64,000 bases of DNA from Alcaligenes aquatilis (GTDB lineage Bacteria; Pseudomonadota; Gammaproteobacteria; Burkholderiales; Burkholderiaceae_B): the NCBI RefSeq assembly GCF_003076515.1, contig NZ_CP022390.1, forward strand, positions 1,736,001 to 1,800,000. Reading direction: 5' to 3'. The first letter of the stretch is position 1. Each line of letters starts with the position of its first letter. Positions 37,986 through 47,611 of the stretch are shown here, piece after piece. The translations under genes and the position numbers were made by a program. Under the pieces are notes generated by a model. That model was not told the DNA's origin. It worked only from the letters and a program-made list of their open reading frames with translations, and did no database searches.

Positions 37986-38627
37986 ATGTCCAACACCTTA
38001 ATACGGCGCATTGACGCCCTGCTCCCTCAAACCCAGTGCACCCGCTGTGGTTACGATGCCTGTTTGCCCTATGCCCAAGCCATTGCGCTTGAAGGCGAGG
38101 CGATCAACCGCTGCCCGCCCGGCGGCCAGGAAGGCGTGCAGGCCCTGGCCGAGCTGCTGGGTCGTGAAGCCCTGCCCCTGGACCCTTCCTGTGGGGAATT
38201 CACCGGCCCCAGCCGCGCAGTCATTATTGAAGAGCACTGCATTGGTTGCACGCTCTGTATTCAGGCCTGTCCGGTGGACGCCATTATCGGTGCCAACAAA
38301 TTGATGCACACCGTACTGGCTGACCGCTGTACCGGCTGTGAGCTATGTGTGCCGCCCTGTCCAGTAGACTGCATCAGCATGATCCCTACGGATGAATGGA
38401 GCAGCGAACAGGCCATACAGGCTCGCCTGGACACGGAACGACGCCGCGACCGCCTGCTGGCCCGACACCAGGAAAGCTCGGATCTGGCTGCCCGTACGCT
38501 AGCTAATAAACCCGTCCTGGCCAACTCGGCCGATCAGGCCGATAAACGAGAGGCCTCCATTGCCTCTGCTCTGGCCCGCGCCCGTGCGCGACGCGCCGGC
38601 AAGACTGCAAGCGAAACTACGCCATGA
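37986..38627 (+). CDS. rsxB: Electron-transport complex RnfB/RsxB-like ferredoxin protein
   Basis: A 213-residue iron-sulfur protein. It has an N-terminal Fe-S (Fer4_7-like) cluster domain with C18, C21, C26 and C43, then two 4Fe-4S ferredoxin motifs ([17 protein letters not shown] and [17 protein letters not shown]), and an Ala/Arg-rich tail. The N-terminal membrane helix of E. coli RsxB is absent and no other rsx/rnf genes adjoin it, so it may act as a soluble ferredoxin. It overlaps nth by 4 bases; nth also follows the rsx operon in E. coli. Confidence 0.85.
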   Translation: MSNTLIRRIDALLPQTQCTRCGYDACLPYAQAIALEGEAINRCPPGGQEGVQALAELLGREALPLDPSCGEFTGPSRAVIIEEHCIGCTLCIQACPVDAIIGANKLMHTVLADRCTGCELCVPPCPVDCISMIPTDEWSSEQAIQARLDTERRRDRLLARHQESSDLAARTLANKPVLANSADQADKREASIASALARARARRAGKTASETTP

Positions 38628-39262
38628 ACGCTGCCAAGCGCCACGAGATTTTCAGCCGTTTTCAGGCCGCCAACCCCAAGCCCACCACCGAACTGGAATA
38701 CGCCGACACCTTTCAACTGCTGATTGCGGTGATTCTGTCGGCCCAGGCTACTGATCGCTCCGTGAACCTGGCTACTGCCCGCTTTTTTCCCGAACACGGC
38801 ACACCGCAAGGGATTCTGGCTATGGGTGAAGAAGGGCTGCGTGAAGCCATCAAGACCATTGGCCTGTACAAGACCAAAGCCGCCAACGTCATCAAGACCT
38901 GTCGGATTTTGCTGGAGCAGCATCAAGGCCAGGTTCCCTGTGACCGCGCAGCACTAGAGGCTCTTCCTGGCGTAGGACGCAAAACCGCCAACGTGGTCTT
39001 GAATACCGCTTTTGGCCTGCCCACCATTGCCGTGGATACCCATATTTTTCGCGTTGCCAACCGCACCGGCATTGCGCCAGGAAAAAACGTGGTCGAAGTG
39101 GAAAAGAAGCTGGAAAAAGTGATTCCCAAGCCTTTTTTACTGGACGCCCACCACTGGCTGATTTTGCATGGCCGCTACATTTGCGTGGCCCGCAAACCCA
39201 AATGTCCCCAGTGTGGTATCTCGGACTTGTGTGACTTCAAGCCGAAAACCGTTAACACTTAA
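38624..39262 (+). CDS. nth: Endonuclease III
   Basis: Bifunctional DNA glycosylase/AP lyase for oxidised pyrimidines. The 212-residue protein has the helix-hairpin-helix [10 protein letters not shown] with catalytic K120, the active D138 (IAVDTHIF), and the [4Fe-4S] ligands C-x6-C-x2-C-x5-C near the C-terminus. Positions match E. coli Nth exactly. The ATG overlaps the rsxB stop (ATGA). Confidence 0.97.
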   Translation: MNAAKRHEIFSRFQAANPKPTTELEYADTFQLLIAVILSAQATDRSVNLATARFFPEHGTPQGILAMGEEGLREAIKTIGLYKTKAANVIKTCRILLEQHQGQVPCDRAALEALPGVGRKTANVVLNTAFGLPTIAVDTHIFRVANRTGIAPGKNVVEVEKKLEKVIPKPFLLDAHHWLILHGRYICVARKPKCPQCGISDLCDFKPKTVNT

Positions 39263-39506
39263 GTAACACATGCCTGGTTTAACAACATTTGTTTACCAAA
39301 CAGTGCATTAAACCGATCTCTCCTATGACAAACCCGCATGGTTTTGCTTCGTTGGCGCTTCCATACTGAAACACATGAAGAACCCTGCCTAAAGTTCGCT
39401 GGTGATGGAATCACCACAATCAGCGGCGAAGGACACGTAACGGAATCCTGAGCCGACCAGCCAACGTACAGGCCCATATTGACGCCTTACGACAAGGAGC
39501 ATTCTC
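39263..39506. other. Intergenic region before the LivF-like gene, with inverted repeats
   Basis: No gene is supported. GGTTTAA (39276-39282) and TTAAACC (39308-39314) flank an inner TTTG-TTTAC-CAAA. TGGTGAT (39400-39406) with ATCACCA (39410-39416) is a second perfect inverted repeat. These may be operators. No terminator with a clear T-run follows nth. Confidence 0.35.
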
Positions 39507-40220
39507 ATGACACGGGCTGCCCTGGATATTGAGAATCTGTACGCCTGCCAACGAGAGTTTCCGCTCTTGCGCGGATTGAGTTTGCAGGTTGCTGCGGGCG
39601 AGATCTGCACCGTACTGAGCCGAAGTCGGGCCGGCCGCAGCGCCATGTTACGCGCCATCGCGGGATTAACCGATAGCCGCCGAGGCTCCATCCGTATTCA
39701 AGGCACCGAAACCATACACCTGAGCCAACACCAGTTGGCAGATCTGGGAGTGGGCTACAGCCCTTACGAACAGAGCATCTTCACCGGTCTGAGCTGTGAG
39801 GAAAACCTCTTGCTACCGCCCGCTATAGGGACTGCCCTGGGTGGTGGAATGTCACTGGTGCAGATCTATGAGCTGCTACCCAGCCTGGAGCAACGTCGCC
39901 ACCATATGGCCACCCATCTGTCTACCGGCGAACAAAAAATACTGGCCATTGCGCGCTTGCTGCGCACAGGTGTGAATCTACTGCTGCTGGACAAGGTGTC
40001 CGAGGGACTGGCTCCGGTACAGGCCCAGGCACTTGGCAAGCTGATCTGCACCTTACGCCACGAAGGCTACACCATTGTGCTGGCCGAGCAATGCCCACAG
40101 TTCTCGGCGGAATTCAGCGATCAGTTTCATGTCTTGGAACAAGGGCAAATTATCGAGCGATTCAGCCGCAGCGAATTAAGCCATAAGTACGACGCCCTGC
40201 ACGCACTCCTGGGGGTGTGA
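39507..40220 (+). CDS. LivF-like ABC ATPase with substituted catalytic motifs
   Basis: A 237-residue full-length ABC ATPase of the LivF type (branched-chain amino-acid transporters). The Walker A reads LSRSRAGRSAML: the invariant lysine is arginine (R44) and the following threonine is alanine (A46). Walker B reads LLLLDKVSEGLAP, so the catalytic glutamate is lysine (K163). The signature is LSTGEQKIL instead of LSGGEQ. These changes should abolish or strongly impair ATP hydrolysis. The frame is intact and AAGGAG lies 7 bases upstream of the ATG, so it is probably still translated. It lacks permease and binding-protein partners in its own orientation. Confidence 0.85.
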   Translation: MTRAALDIENLYACQREFPLLRGLSLQVAAGEICTVLSRSRAGRSAMLRAIAGLTDSRRGSIRIQGTETIHLSQHQLADLGVGYSPYEQSIFTGLSCEENLLLPPAIGTALGGGMSLVQIYELLPSLEQRRHHMATHLSTGEQKILAIARLLRTGVNLLLLDKVSEGLAPVQAQALGKLICTLRHEGYTIVLAEQCPQFSAEFSDQFHVLEQGQIIERFSRSELSHKYDALHALLGV

Positions 40221-40330
40221 GCCCATCATCCGAGCTCTCTCACGCCCGCCTTTCTCTTTTCCAGCTCGTTACCAGGTGATGCAAAAAACACACATAGGGG
40301 TGAATTTGGCCCCGTATGAATTCTACTTAC

Positions 40331-40344
40331 TTGATCTACAACAA
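40331..40344. promoter_or_regulatory. FNR-like site 1 upstream of ompW
   Basis: TTGATCTACAACAA matches the FNR/Anr consensus TTGAT-N4-ATCAA at 9 of 10 defined positions. Its centre lies 107 bases upstream of the ompW start. E. coli ompW is known to be FNR-controlled. Confidence 0.5.
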
Positions 40345-40371
40345 GGTCAGGCGGTCAACTACCCCTGAAGC

Positions 40372-40385
40372 TTGCTTTGGATCAA
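40372..40385. promoter_or_regulatory. FNR-like site 2 upstream of ompW
   Basis: TTGCTTTGGATCAA matches TTGAT-N4-ATCAA at 9 of 10 positions. The two sites are exactly 41 bases apart centre to centre, about four helical turns. If this one sat at -41.5, transcription would start near 40420, 25 bases before the gene. Confidence 0.5.
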
Positions 40386-40444
40386 ATCTGCAAACCCAGC
40401 CCTCATTCACTCTGTAGGCTTTACACCCCCCCTACGGAGTCATT

Positions 40445-41086
40445 ATGAAAGCCCGCCACTTGTTTCCCGGTCTGCACCTGTCCTTGCTCGCGGTAGGACT
40501 GGCCGCTGTTTTGTACGCGCCTCAAGGCCAAACACACGAAGCGGGTGATTTCTTGCTCAAAGGTGGCGTGACCTGGGTATCCCCAAAATCCAATAACGGC
40601 TCTGTGGCTGACGGCACCGTCAAGCTGGACGTAGGCAATAATGCCCGCCCCAGCTTCTCGCTGACCTATATGGCCACCCGCAATATTGGTATTGAACTGC
40701 TGGGCGCTTTCCCCTTCCAGCACAATATTGACAGCAATCTGGGCCGTATCGGCAAAACCAAGCACTTGCCCCCAACCCTGAGCCTGCAATACCACTTCCT
40801 GCCTGACAGCGACTTCCAGCCCTATGTGGGCGTGGGCGTGAACTACACCATGTTCTTTGACACCGAATCGCGCGGTGCGCTGGCGGGCTCCGACCTGAAA
40901 CTGAAAAACAGCTGGGGTTTTGCAGCCCAGGTCGGTGTGGATTACAAGCTGGACAAGAACTGGTTCCTGAACGCCGATGTACGCTACATCAGCATCCGTC
41001 CAGACGTGAAACTGAACGGTCAGTCCATTGGTAAGGCCAAGCTGGACCCCGTGGTTGCCACCATCGGGGTCGGCTACCGCTTCTAA
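40445..41086 (+). CDS. ompW: Outer-membrane protein OmpW
   Basis: Eight-stranded outer-membrane beta-barrel with a hydrophobic channel. The 213-residue precursor has a signal peptide (residues 1 to about 30), the OmpW opening ([18 protein letters not shown]), [20 protein letters not shown], and a C-terminal aromatic residue (GVGYRF) as required for barrel assembly. GGAG lies 6 bases before the ATG. The stop codon overlaps that of convergent livF (CTAA). Confidence 0.93.
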   Translation: MKARHLFPGLHLSLLAVGLAAVLYAPQGQTHEAGDFLLKGGVTWVSPKSNNGSVADGTVKLDVGNNARPSFSLTYMATRNIGIELLGAFPFQHNIDSNLGRIGKTKHLPPTLSLQYHFLPDSDFQPYVGVGVNYTMFFDTESRGALAGSDLKLKNSWGFAAQVGVDYKLDKNWFLNADVRYISIRPDVKLNGQSIGKAKLDPVVATIGVGYRF

Positions 41087-41865
41087 GCGCTGGCTTCTTC
41101 CTGCTCGCGCTTGCCCTGCCCCAAGCCCAGATAGCTTTCTATCACTCGGGGATTATGAGCCAGGTCAGACGCGGGCCCTTGCAGCACCACATCGCCCGTC
41201 TCCAGTACATAACCGTAGTCAGCCACTTGCAAAGCGGCACGAGCATTTTGCTCGACCAGCAAGATGGCCACGCCGGTACTGCGCAGTCGGGCGATGATCA
41301 TGAAGATCTCCCGCACCACACGCGGCGCCAGGCCCAGGCTGGGTTCATCCAGCATCAGCACTTTGGGTTGCGCCATCAAGGCACGGCCTACGGCCAGCAT
41401 CTGCCGCTCCCCGCCTGACAAAGTCCCTGCCAGCTGAGTACGGCGCTCTTTCAAACGTGGAAACAAGGTGTAAACCTTGTCCATGGTGTCGCGCCAGCCG
41501 GGATGACGGGCACGATACAGGCGAAAGCCGCCCAGCAGAAGATTGTCCTCGACGGTCATGCTGCCAAACAGCTCGCGGCGTTCCGGCACCAGGGAAATGC
41601 CAGCCGCCACGCGACGCTCCACTTCCCAATGACTGATCTCCTGCCCTTCGTACTGCACCGAGCCTGTGCTACGGCCCACGCTGGGCAAAGAGCCCATCAT
41701 GGAATTGAGCAAGGTGGACTTACCTGCACCATTGGCGCCGATCACCGTCACAATGCTGCCTGCCCGAACGTCCAGACTGGCTCCCGTCACGGCCGTGACT
41801 TTGCCGTACTGAGCCGCCAGATTGTCTACTTTCAGGATAATGTCTTTCGATTGTGCCGAACTCAT
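41083..41865 (-). CDS. livF: Branched-chain amino-acid ABC transporter ATPase LivF
   Basis: One of two ATPases of a LIV-type (HAAT) importer. The 260-residue protein has intact motifs: Walker A GANGAGKS, signature [15 protein letters not shown] and Walker [13 protein letters not shown]. Its ATG overlaps the stop of the livM-livG fusion by 4 bases and it ends with TAG inside the ompW stop. The substrate is not determinable; LIV-type systems also import amides, urea and aromatic acids. Confidence 0.93.
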   Translation of the reverse strand: MSSAQSKDIILKVDNLAAQYGKVTAVTGASLDVRAGSIVTVIGANGAGKSTLLNSMMGSLPSVGRSTGSVQYEGQEISHWEVERRVAAGISLVPERRELFGSMTVEDNLLLGGFRLYRARHPGWRDTMDKVYTLFPRLKERRTQLAGTLSGGERQMLAVGRALMAQPKVLMLDEPSLGLAPRVVREIFMIIARLRSTGVAILLVEQNARAALQVADYGYVLETGDVVLQGPASDLAHNPRVIESYLGLGQGKREQEEASA

Positions 41866-43694
41866 AGCGCTGCTCCTGCCGAGGCGGGCTCATTGACCTG
41901 ATCCAGATCCAGGTCGTCATCAATACCACCCAGGTAGGCTTCCAGCACCGCTGGATTTTCCTGAATTTCCTTGGGCAAACCTTCGGCCAGCTTGGTGCCA
42001 AAATCCATGACAACCAGCTTGTCCGTCAAATTCATGACAAAGTCCATGTCATGCTCAACCAGCAAAATGCTCATGCCTTCGCTACGCAGCTGATCCAGCA
42101 CTTTGGCCAATTCCTGCTTTTCCTTGTAGCGCAAGCCAGCAGCCGGCTCGTCCAGCAGCAAGAGCAGCGGATCGGAAGCCAGAGCACGGGCAATTTCCAA
42201 AATACGCTGTTGGCCCAGGGCCAGATTGCCCGCCTCTTCGTACAGGTAATCACCCAGGCCCACGCGCTGCAGCTGAACAGCCGCTTCGTGCAAAAGCTCG
42301 GCTTCGCTACGGCGCTCAGTATGCAGAACGGCGGACACCACACCGACATTGCGACGCAAGTGAGCGCCCAATGCCACGTTTTCCAGAACCGTCATGGTAG
42401 GCAGCAGTTGCACGTGCTGGAAGGTACGGCCTACGCCCAGACGAGAAATCTCGCGTGCAGGCTTGCCATCAATCAGCTGCCCCAGGAAGCTGACCTGACC
42501 GCTGGTGGCCGACAGCACGCCGGTAATCAGGTTAAAGGTTGTGCTCTTGCCCGCGCCGTTAGGACCGATCAGGCCCATGATCTGACCCGCATTCAAGGTG
42601 AAGCTGATGTCATTCACGGCGACCAGACCACCGAACTCCTTGCGGATCTTGTTCACTTCCAGAACCAGCGAGCCGGCCTGGGGACGCTCACGCTGAGGCA
42701 GAGCCTCGGCTTGCGGAGGAGCCGCCTGATTGCGCTTCTGCGCACCGAAAACCTGTTCCCAAGCCTTGTGCAAAATGGGCCACAGACCGTCGCGAGCGTA
42801 TTGCAGAATCAGCACCATCAAAATACCGAAAACGATCAGCTCGAAGTTGATGTCGGTATTGAGCAGCTTGGGCAGCCAGTTCTGCAATTGATCTTTCAGG
42901 CTCAGCACGAGAGCCGAACCCAAAACAGCACCCCAAACACTGCCTGCCCCGCCCAGCACAGCCATGAACAAGTATTCAATACCGTAGTTCAAGCCGAAAG
43001 GACTGGGTGATACCGCGCGCTGGTAGTGCGCATAGAGCCAACCGGATACGCAAGCCAGCAAGGCAGCGTAAACGAACACAATGACCTTGTAATTGGCCAT
43101 GTTCACGCCAAAGGATTCGGCCATGCCGCTGCCATGCTTCAGAGCACGAATGGCACGTCCGGGACGGGAGTTCAGCAGGTTGCGCGTACCCCACATCGCC
43201 AGCAAGGCGAACGCCCAGATCAGGTAGTAAATATCCCGGCCCGAGGACAGGGAAATACCGAAGAACTCCAAAGGAGCAATACCGGAAATACCGTCGTACT
43301 GACCCAGGAACTCCAGGTTGCCGAACAGGTAGTACAAGGCCAGCCCCCAAGCCAAGGTACACAAGGGCAGGAAGTGGCCGGACAAGCGCAGTGTGATCGC
43401 CCCCAGAATGTAGGCCACCATCATGGTGATAGCCATGCCAATCAGCAGATTGAACCAGGGCGACCAACCCAGACGAGCCGTCAGATAGGCCGTGGTGTAG
43501 GCACCCAGACCCACAAACGCGGCCTGACCAAACGAAGTCAAACCACCCACGCCGGTCAACAGCACCAGGCCCAGAACAACCAGGCTGGTCAAGCCAATAT
43601 AGTTAAGCTGGGTAATCCAGAATTCGGGCGTTGCGCCCAACTGCGGCAAAACCAACAGAACCGCAATAAACAGTAGCGTCAGCAAGTGTCTCAT
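41862..43694 (-). CDS. LivM-LivG fusion: permease plus ATPase of a LIV-type ABC transporter
   Basis: A 610-residue protein. Residues 1 to about 315 are a LivM-type permease with about eight membrane segments ([36 protein letters not shown]). After a polar linker (about 320-345), a LivG-type ATPase follows with Walker [10 protein letters not shown], signature [15 protein letters not shown], Walker [13 protein letters not shown] and H-loop VEHDM. One polypeptide therefore supplies a permease and an ATPase half. GGAG lies 8 bases before the ATG. Confidence 0.92.
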   Translation of the reverse strand: MRHLLTLLFIAVLLVLPQLGATPEFWITQLNYIGLTSLVVLGLVLLTGVGGLTSFGQAAFVGLGAYTTAYLTARLGWSPWFNLLIGMAITMMVAYILGAITLRLSGHFLPLCTLAWGLALYYLFGNLEFLGQYDGISGIAPLEFFGISLSSGRDIYYLIWAFALLAMWGTRNLLNSRPGRAIRALKHGSGMAESFGVNMANYKVIVFVYAALLACVSGWLYAHYQRAVSPSPFGLNYGIEYLFMAVLGGAGSVWGAVLGSALVLSLKDQLQNWLPKLLNTDINFELIVFGILMVLILQYARDGLWPILHKAWEQVFGAQKRNQAAPPQAEALPQRERPQAGSLVLEVNKIRKEFGGLVAVNDISFTLNAGQIMGLIGPNGAGKSTTFNLITGVLSATSGQVSFLGQLIDGKPAREISRLGVGRTFQHVQLLPTMTVLENVALGAHLRRNVGVVSAVLHTERRSEAELLHEAAVQLQRVGLGDYLYEEAGNLALGQQRILEIARALASDPLLLLLDEPAAGLRYKEKQELAKVLDQLRSEGMSILLVEHDMDFVMNLTDKLVVMDFGTKLAEGLPKEIQENPAVLEAYLGGIDDDLDLDQVNEPASAGAAL

Positions 43695-43699
43695 GTGAT

Positions 43700-44737
43700 T
43701 TACTCCTCATCATCCACGTGCTTGCTACCGAAGGAGCGCCACAACAACACCGGTATCACCATGGTAAATACAATAACTTCTTTGTAGGCACTAGCCCAGA
43801 AAGAGGAAAACGCCTCCAGAACACCCAGGAACAAAGCGCCCAACAAGGTGACGGGGTAACTGATCAAACCGCCAAAAATCGCCGCCACAAAACCTTTAAG
43901 ACCGATCAAAAAGCCGGTGTCGTAGTAAATGGTCGTCACAGGAGCGATCAGCATGCCGGACAAGGCACCAATAGCTGCAGCCAGCGTGAAAGTCAGAGAG
44001 CCGGACATATTGGTGCTGATACCCACCAGACGGGCACCACGACGGTTCACCGCCGTTGCACGCAGAGCGCGACCATACAGGGTCTTACCGAAAAAGCCCC
44101 ACAAGGCCAGAATCAGCAACACGCAAGCGCCCATCACAAAAAAGGTTTGGGCCGACCAGCTTACTGCGCCCAGGGACACTTCGCCTTCCATGAAAGGAGG
44201 CGTGCGCCAGCCTTCCGGACCGAAGAACACCAGACCCAAACCGGTCAGCGCAAAGTGCACGGCTACCGAAGTAATCAGCAGCACCAGCACGCTGGCTTCG
44301 GCAATCGGCTGGTACACCAGGCGATACACCATGGGACCCAGCGGGATCACAACCGCCAGCGAGAACAATACGGCCACCCACAAGGGCAACTGCGAGCTGA
44401 CAATGGCAGGGGCAGCAAAGTAAACCGCGACAGGAATCACGATATTGACCAGAAACTTGCGTGGCATGCCTGTCAGGCTGCGACTGCGCAAGGCAGAGAG
44501 CAACTCCAGCAAGAACACCAGCGCACCGGCGATCAATAACAAAATAACGGTTCCCGGCATGCGGCCATTGACCACGAAAGCCAAGGTCAAGGCGCCAAAG
44601 GTGACGAACTCACCTTGTGGAATAAAGATGACGCGGGTAACCAGGAAAACCAGAACCAGGGCGAGCCCGAGCAAAGCATAGATGGCGCCATTCAATATGC
44701 CATCCTGCAACAAAATCAAAGCGATGGTGGTATCCAT
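43700..44737 (-). CDS. livH: LIV-type ABC transporter permease LivH
   Basis: A 345-residue inner-membrane permease with about eight to nine segments and the family motifs [30 protein letters not shown] and [13 protein letters not shown]. The start at 44737 ([17 protein letters not shown]) fits LivH N-termini; ATG 44749 is the alternative. A terminator-like hairpin separates it from livK, which would keep binding-protein mRNA in excess. Confidence 0.92.
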   Translation of the reverse strand: MDTTIALILLQDGILNGAIYALLGLALVLVFLVTRVIFIPQGEFVTFGALTLAFVVNGRMPGTVILLLIAGALVFLLELLSALRSRSLTGMPRKFLVNIVIPVAVYFAAPAIVSSQLPLWVAVLFSLAVVIPLGPMVYRLVYQPIAEASVLVLLITSVAVHFALTGLGLVFFGPEGWRTPPFMEGEVSLGAVSWSAQTFFVMGACVLLILALWGFFGKTLYGRALRATAVNRRGARLVGISTNMSGSLTFTLAAAIGALSGMLIAPVTTIYYDTGFLIGLKGFVAAIFGGLISYPVTLLGALFLGVLEAFSSFWASAYKEVIVFTMVIPVLLWRSFGSKHVDDEE

Positions 44738-44838
44738 GTCGGACAACATCCTGTACAACAAAAAGGGCAAAGGGCTTACGGCAAACGCAGGCCTGTAGCG
44801 GGAACGGGCGCCAGGATCCTCAGGCACCCGCCTTGGAA

Positions 44839-44862
44839 AAAACCGGCTTGGGAGCCGGTTTT
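44839..44862. terminator. Hairpin between livK and livH, probable partial terminator
   Basis: AAAACCGGCT (44839-44848) pairs perfectly with AGCCGGTTTT (44853-44862) around a 4-base loop, with A/T tracts on both sides. On the minus strand it lies 14 bases past the livK stop, where read-through would supply livH onward. Confidence 0.75.
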
Positions 44863-44875
44863 TGCCTGTCAGATA

Positions 44876-46045
44876 TTACAGATCAGGCTGATACGTCCAT
44901 TTACCGTCGACCACTTTCACAATCACGTGGGCCCGCTTATCCAGACCGGCATGATCTGTTGCAGACATATTGAACACGCCTTGGGAAGCGGCCAGTTCCT
45001 TGGTTTGCTCCAGAGCATCACGCAAGGCTGCGCGGAACTCGGGGGTACCTGGCTTTGCACCAGATTTCAGGGCCTCTGGAATGGCTTCGGTCACGAGCAG
45101 ACCGGCATCCCACATATGCCCACCAAAGGTGTTGATGGAGCCAGCACCATATTTGGCTTCGTATTTTTCCTTGTACTCCATAGCCGTCTTTTTCACCGTG
45201 CTGCTGTCAGGCAGTTGTTCGGCGACCAGCAAAGGACCGGCTGGCAAGATCATATCGTTACAGTCTTTGCCACACACACGCAGCACGTCGCTGTTGGCGG
45301 CACCGTGTGTCTGGTAAATGATGCCTGCAAAGCCACGGCCTTTCAGTTCACGCTGAGGCAAGGCAACCGGAGTGCCGGAACCGGCGATCAAAATGGCGTC
45401 GGGTTTGGTGCCCAGCAGCTTGAGAACCTGACCGGTCACACTGGTATCGTTGCGGCCATAGCGCTCGGCACCCAGCACTTTAATGCCCTTGGCTTGAGCC
45501 GCTTCAGTAATCACGTTCAGCCAGCCATCACCGTAGGCGTCGTTGTAACCAATAAAGCCCAGGGTTTTGACGTTTTGCTTGACCATGGCCTCTGCCAAGG
45601 CACCGGCCATCAACTGGTCATTCTGGGGAGTTTTGAAGACCCAGGTACGAGCGCCTTCGACAGGCTCAACAATCTTGGCGTTGGCAGCCACGCTGATCAT
45701 GGGAGTCTTGGTTTCACCAGCAACGTCCACCATCGCCAGGGAGCCGGGAGTCACGGACGTACCGATCACCACGTCCACTTTGTCGTCCGTAATCAGCTTG
45801 CGCATATTGCGTACGGCCACCGTGGTATCGGTGGCATCGTCCAGAACGATGTACTCGATTTTCTGGCCGGCCACCTCAGTAGGCAACAGGCTGACGGTAT
45901 TGCGTTCAGGAATGCCCAGCGAGGCCGCCGGTCCTGTCGCTGCCACCGTCACACCCACTTTGATCTGCGCAGACACGGCGACGGGCAGACTCAAAGCCAG
46001 GGCTGCAGCCAATGTCGTCAGACGACCAGTAGTAATGCAGTTCAT
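44876..46045 (-). CDS. Periplasmic substrate-binding protein of a LIV-type ABC transporter
   Basis: A 389-residue precursor with a signal peptide cut near VSAQ (residues 24-27), then a type I periplasmic-binding fold (IKVGVTVAATGPAASLGIPE, VIGTSVTPGSLAMVDVA, GYNDAYGDGWLNVI). It is the first gene of the livK-livH-livMG-livF unit. Two cysteines (VCGKDC) may form a disulfide. GGGAG lies 6 bases before the ATG. The ligand is unknown. Confidence 0.9.
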   Translation of the reverse strand: MNCITTGRLTTLAAALALSLPVAVSAQIKVGVTVAATGPAASLGIPERNTVSLLPTEVAGQKIEYIVLDDATDTTVAVRNMRKLITDDKVDVVIGTSVTPGSLAMVDVAGETKTPMISVAANAKIVEPVEGARTWVFKTPQNDQLMAGALAEAMVKQNVKTLGFIGYNDAYGDGWLNVITEAAQAKGIKVLGAERYGRNDTSVTGQVLKLLGTKPDAILIAGSGTPVALPQRELKGRGFAGIIYQTHGAANSDVLRVCGKDCNDMILPAGPLLVAEQLPDSSTVKKTAMEYKEKYEAKYGAGSINTFGGHMWDAGLLVTEAIPEALKSGAKPGTPEFRAALRDALEQTKELAASQGVFNMSATDHAGLDKRAHVIVKVVDGKWTYQPDL

Positions 46046-46373
46046 CCTTTTCTCCCAATATTTGTTCGTTGTTGTGGACCGATTTCACGGTCAAAAAATC
46101 GTAATACAGATAATCACCAGCAGATACCAGAAACGTATCAAGTCACACGAATTTCAGATATTGGTGTTTACCTTAAATATTAAAAGTTTAAATAGTGCAC
46201 TAACTAAAGTGATAGCTCACTAAGTAAGTGCCCTGTACCGCTATTTTCTTGACTGGGCAGTCAGGACAGGCTGCACTTTGGAACCCTCTGTTCCAAACGC
46301 ACTCTAATTGTCGATTACTATGTAGGACTGCGCCTCTTGTAGGCATTGATCTGTTTTTCATAAGGCAGCACAC
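46046..46373. promoter_or_regulatory. Divergent control region between the liv operon and msrB
   Basis: A 328-base gap without a gene. It holds an A/T-rich part (46171-46200) followed by the perfect palindrome TAGTGCACTA (46193-46202) and the inverted repeat AGTGA-TAGC-TCACT (46208-46221). The clustered repeats look like operator sites for a dimeric regulator, likely of the liv genes. No regulator gene adjoins. Confidence 0.45.
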
Positions 46374-46769
46374 GTGGAAAAAGTACGTAAAACCGAAGCC
46401 GAGTGGCGCGCCCAACTCAGCCCCGAAGAATTCTATGTCACGCGTCAGAAAGGGACGGAACGTGCCTTTACCGGCCGTTACTGGGACACCACCACGCCCG
46501 GCATTTACCGCTGTGTTGGCTGCGGCACGCCCCTGTTTGCTTCTGACACCAAGTTTGATGCCGGTTGCGGCTGGCCCAGCTACTTCACTCCCCTGAACCC
46601 GGACAATGTGCGCGAGGAACTGGATACCAGCCACGGCATGCGGCGCACCGAAGTGCTGTGCAATGTCTGCGATGCTCATTTGGGCCACGTCTTTGAAGAC
46701 GGCCCCCCACCCACTGGGCTACGATATTGCATTAACTCCCTGTCCATGACCTTTGAACCTGACGCATGA
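46374..46769 (+). CDS. msrB: Peptide methionine-(R)-S-oxide reductase MsrB
   Basis: Reduces the R-form of methionine sulfoxide in cytosolic proteins. The 131-residue protein has two zinc-binding Cys-x2-Cys pairs (CVGC and CNVC), GCGWPSYF, and the catalytic cysteine in RYCINSLSM. The start is GTG at 46374 with AAGG about 9 bases upstream. It overlaps yciB by 4 bases. Confidence 0.95.
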   Translation: MEKVRKTEAEWRAQLSPEEFYVTRQKGTERAFTGRYWDTTTPGIYRCVGCGTPLFASDTKFDAGCGWPSYFTPLNPDNVREELDTSHGMRRTEVLCNVCDAHLGHVFEDGPPPTGLRYCINSLSMTFEPDA

Positions 46770-47332
46770 AGAAGCTTTTATTTGATCTGTTCCCGCTCGT
46801 TCTGTTTTTTCTGGCGTTTCGTTTCTCCGACATCTATGTCGCAACCGGCGTGGCCATGGCCGCCTCGGTATTGCAGATACTCTGGTTAAAACTCACCAGC
46901 AAGGCAATCGAGACCTCGCACTGGATCAATCTGGCCGTCATTGTGGTCTTTGGCGGTGCCACCTTGTTTTTCCACAACGATGTCTTCATCCGCTGGAAAC
47001 CGACCGTGCTGTATTGGATCTTTGCGCTGGTGCTGCTGGGCGGACGCTATCTGATGCATCGCAACCTGATGCAAAAATTCATGGGCACCCATCTGGTATT
47101 GCCCGGCCATGTTTGGGACAAATTAAACCTGGTCTGGGCCAGCTTCTTTGTCGCCATGGGCCTGGTGAATTTGTACGTTGCCTTCTCGGGCCACTTTACC
47201 GAGTCCCAATGGGTCAACTTCAAAGCCTTTGGTCTGCTGGGTTTGATGCTGGTGTTTGTCGTTGCCCAATCCTTGTGGCTGGGCCGCTACCTGCAAGACT
47301 CGTCCGACAACTCCACTCCCCCAAAATCTTGA
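46766..47332 (+). CDS. yciB: Inner-membrane protein YciB/IspZ, septation protein A family
   Basis: A 188-residue protein with five hydrophobic segments and the family N-terminus ([19 protein letters not shown]). E. coli YciB affects cell-envelope synthesis and septation. The ATG overlaps the msrB stop (ATGA), and bolA follows 7 bases later. Confidence 0.92.
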   Translation: MKKLLFDLFPLVLFFLAFRFSDIYVATGVAMAASVLQILWLKLTSKAIETSHWINLAVIVVFGGATLFFHNDVFIRWKPTVLYWIFALVLLGGRYLMHRNLMQKFMGTHLVLPGHVWDKLNLVWASFFVAMGLVNLYVAFSGHFTESQWVNFKAFGLLGLMLVFVVAQSLWLGRYLQDSSDNSTPPKS

Positions 47333-47339
47333 TTTCACC

Positions 47340-47603
47340 ATGACAGACGCACTCGCTTCCCTGATTCACGAACGGCTCCAGGCTCTGGAACCCTCTGAAC
47401 TGGACATCATTAATGAATCCCATCTGCATGCCGGCCACGCCGGTGCTCAAGGGGGCGCAAGCCACTTTCGGGTGATCATCGCCTCGAAACAATTTGATGG
47501 AATTTCAACACTGGCACGACACAGACTTGTGTATGATCGCGTCCACGATCTAATGCCTTTCCCGATTCACGCATTGGCTATTCAAGCCAAAACTACTGCT
47601 TAA
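47340..47603 (+). CDS. BolA-family protein
   Basis: An 87-residue protein of the BolA fold, with the typical DIINESHLHAGHAG and SHFRVIIASKQFDG segments including the conserved histidines that bind Fe-S clusters with glutaredoxins. The start ATG at 47340 fits the family; the longer frame overlaps yciB. It lies between yciB and a peptidyl-prolyl isomerase gene, a frequent betaproteobacterial arrangement. Confidence 0.9.
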   Translation: MTDALASLIHERLQALEPSELDIINESHLHAGHAGAQGGASHFRVIIASKQFDGISTLARHRLVYDRVHDLMPFPIHALAIQAKTTA

Positions 47604-47611
47604 GGATGCTC

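Noticed and set aside
39507..40220. Pseudogene call for the LivF-like ATPase
   Set aside because: The frame is full length with a good ribosome site and no stops; only catalytic residues are changed, so it is kept as a CDS.
44615..46183. 522-codon plus-strand frame across livH and the binding-protein gene
   Set aside because: Runs antisense through two well-supported genes and the hairpin between them; no protein family recognised.
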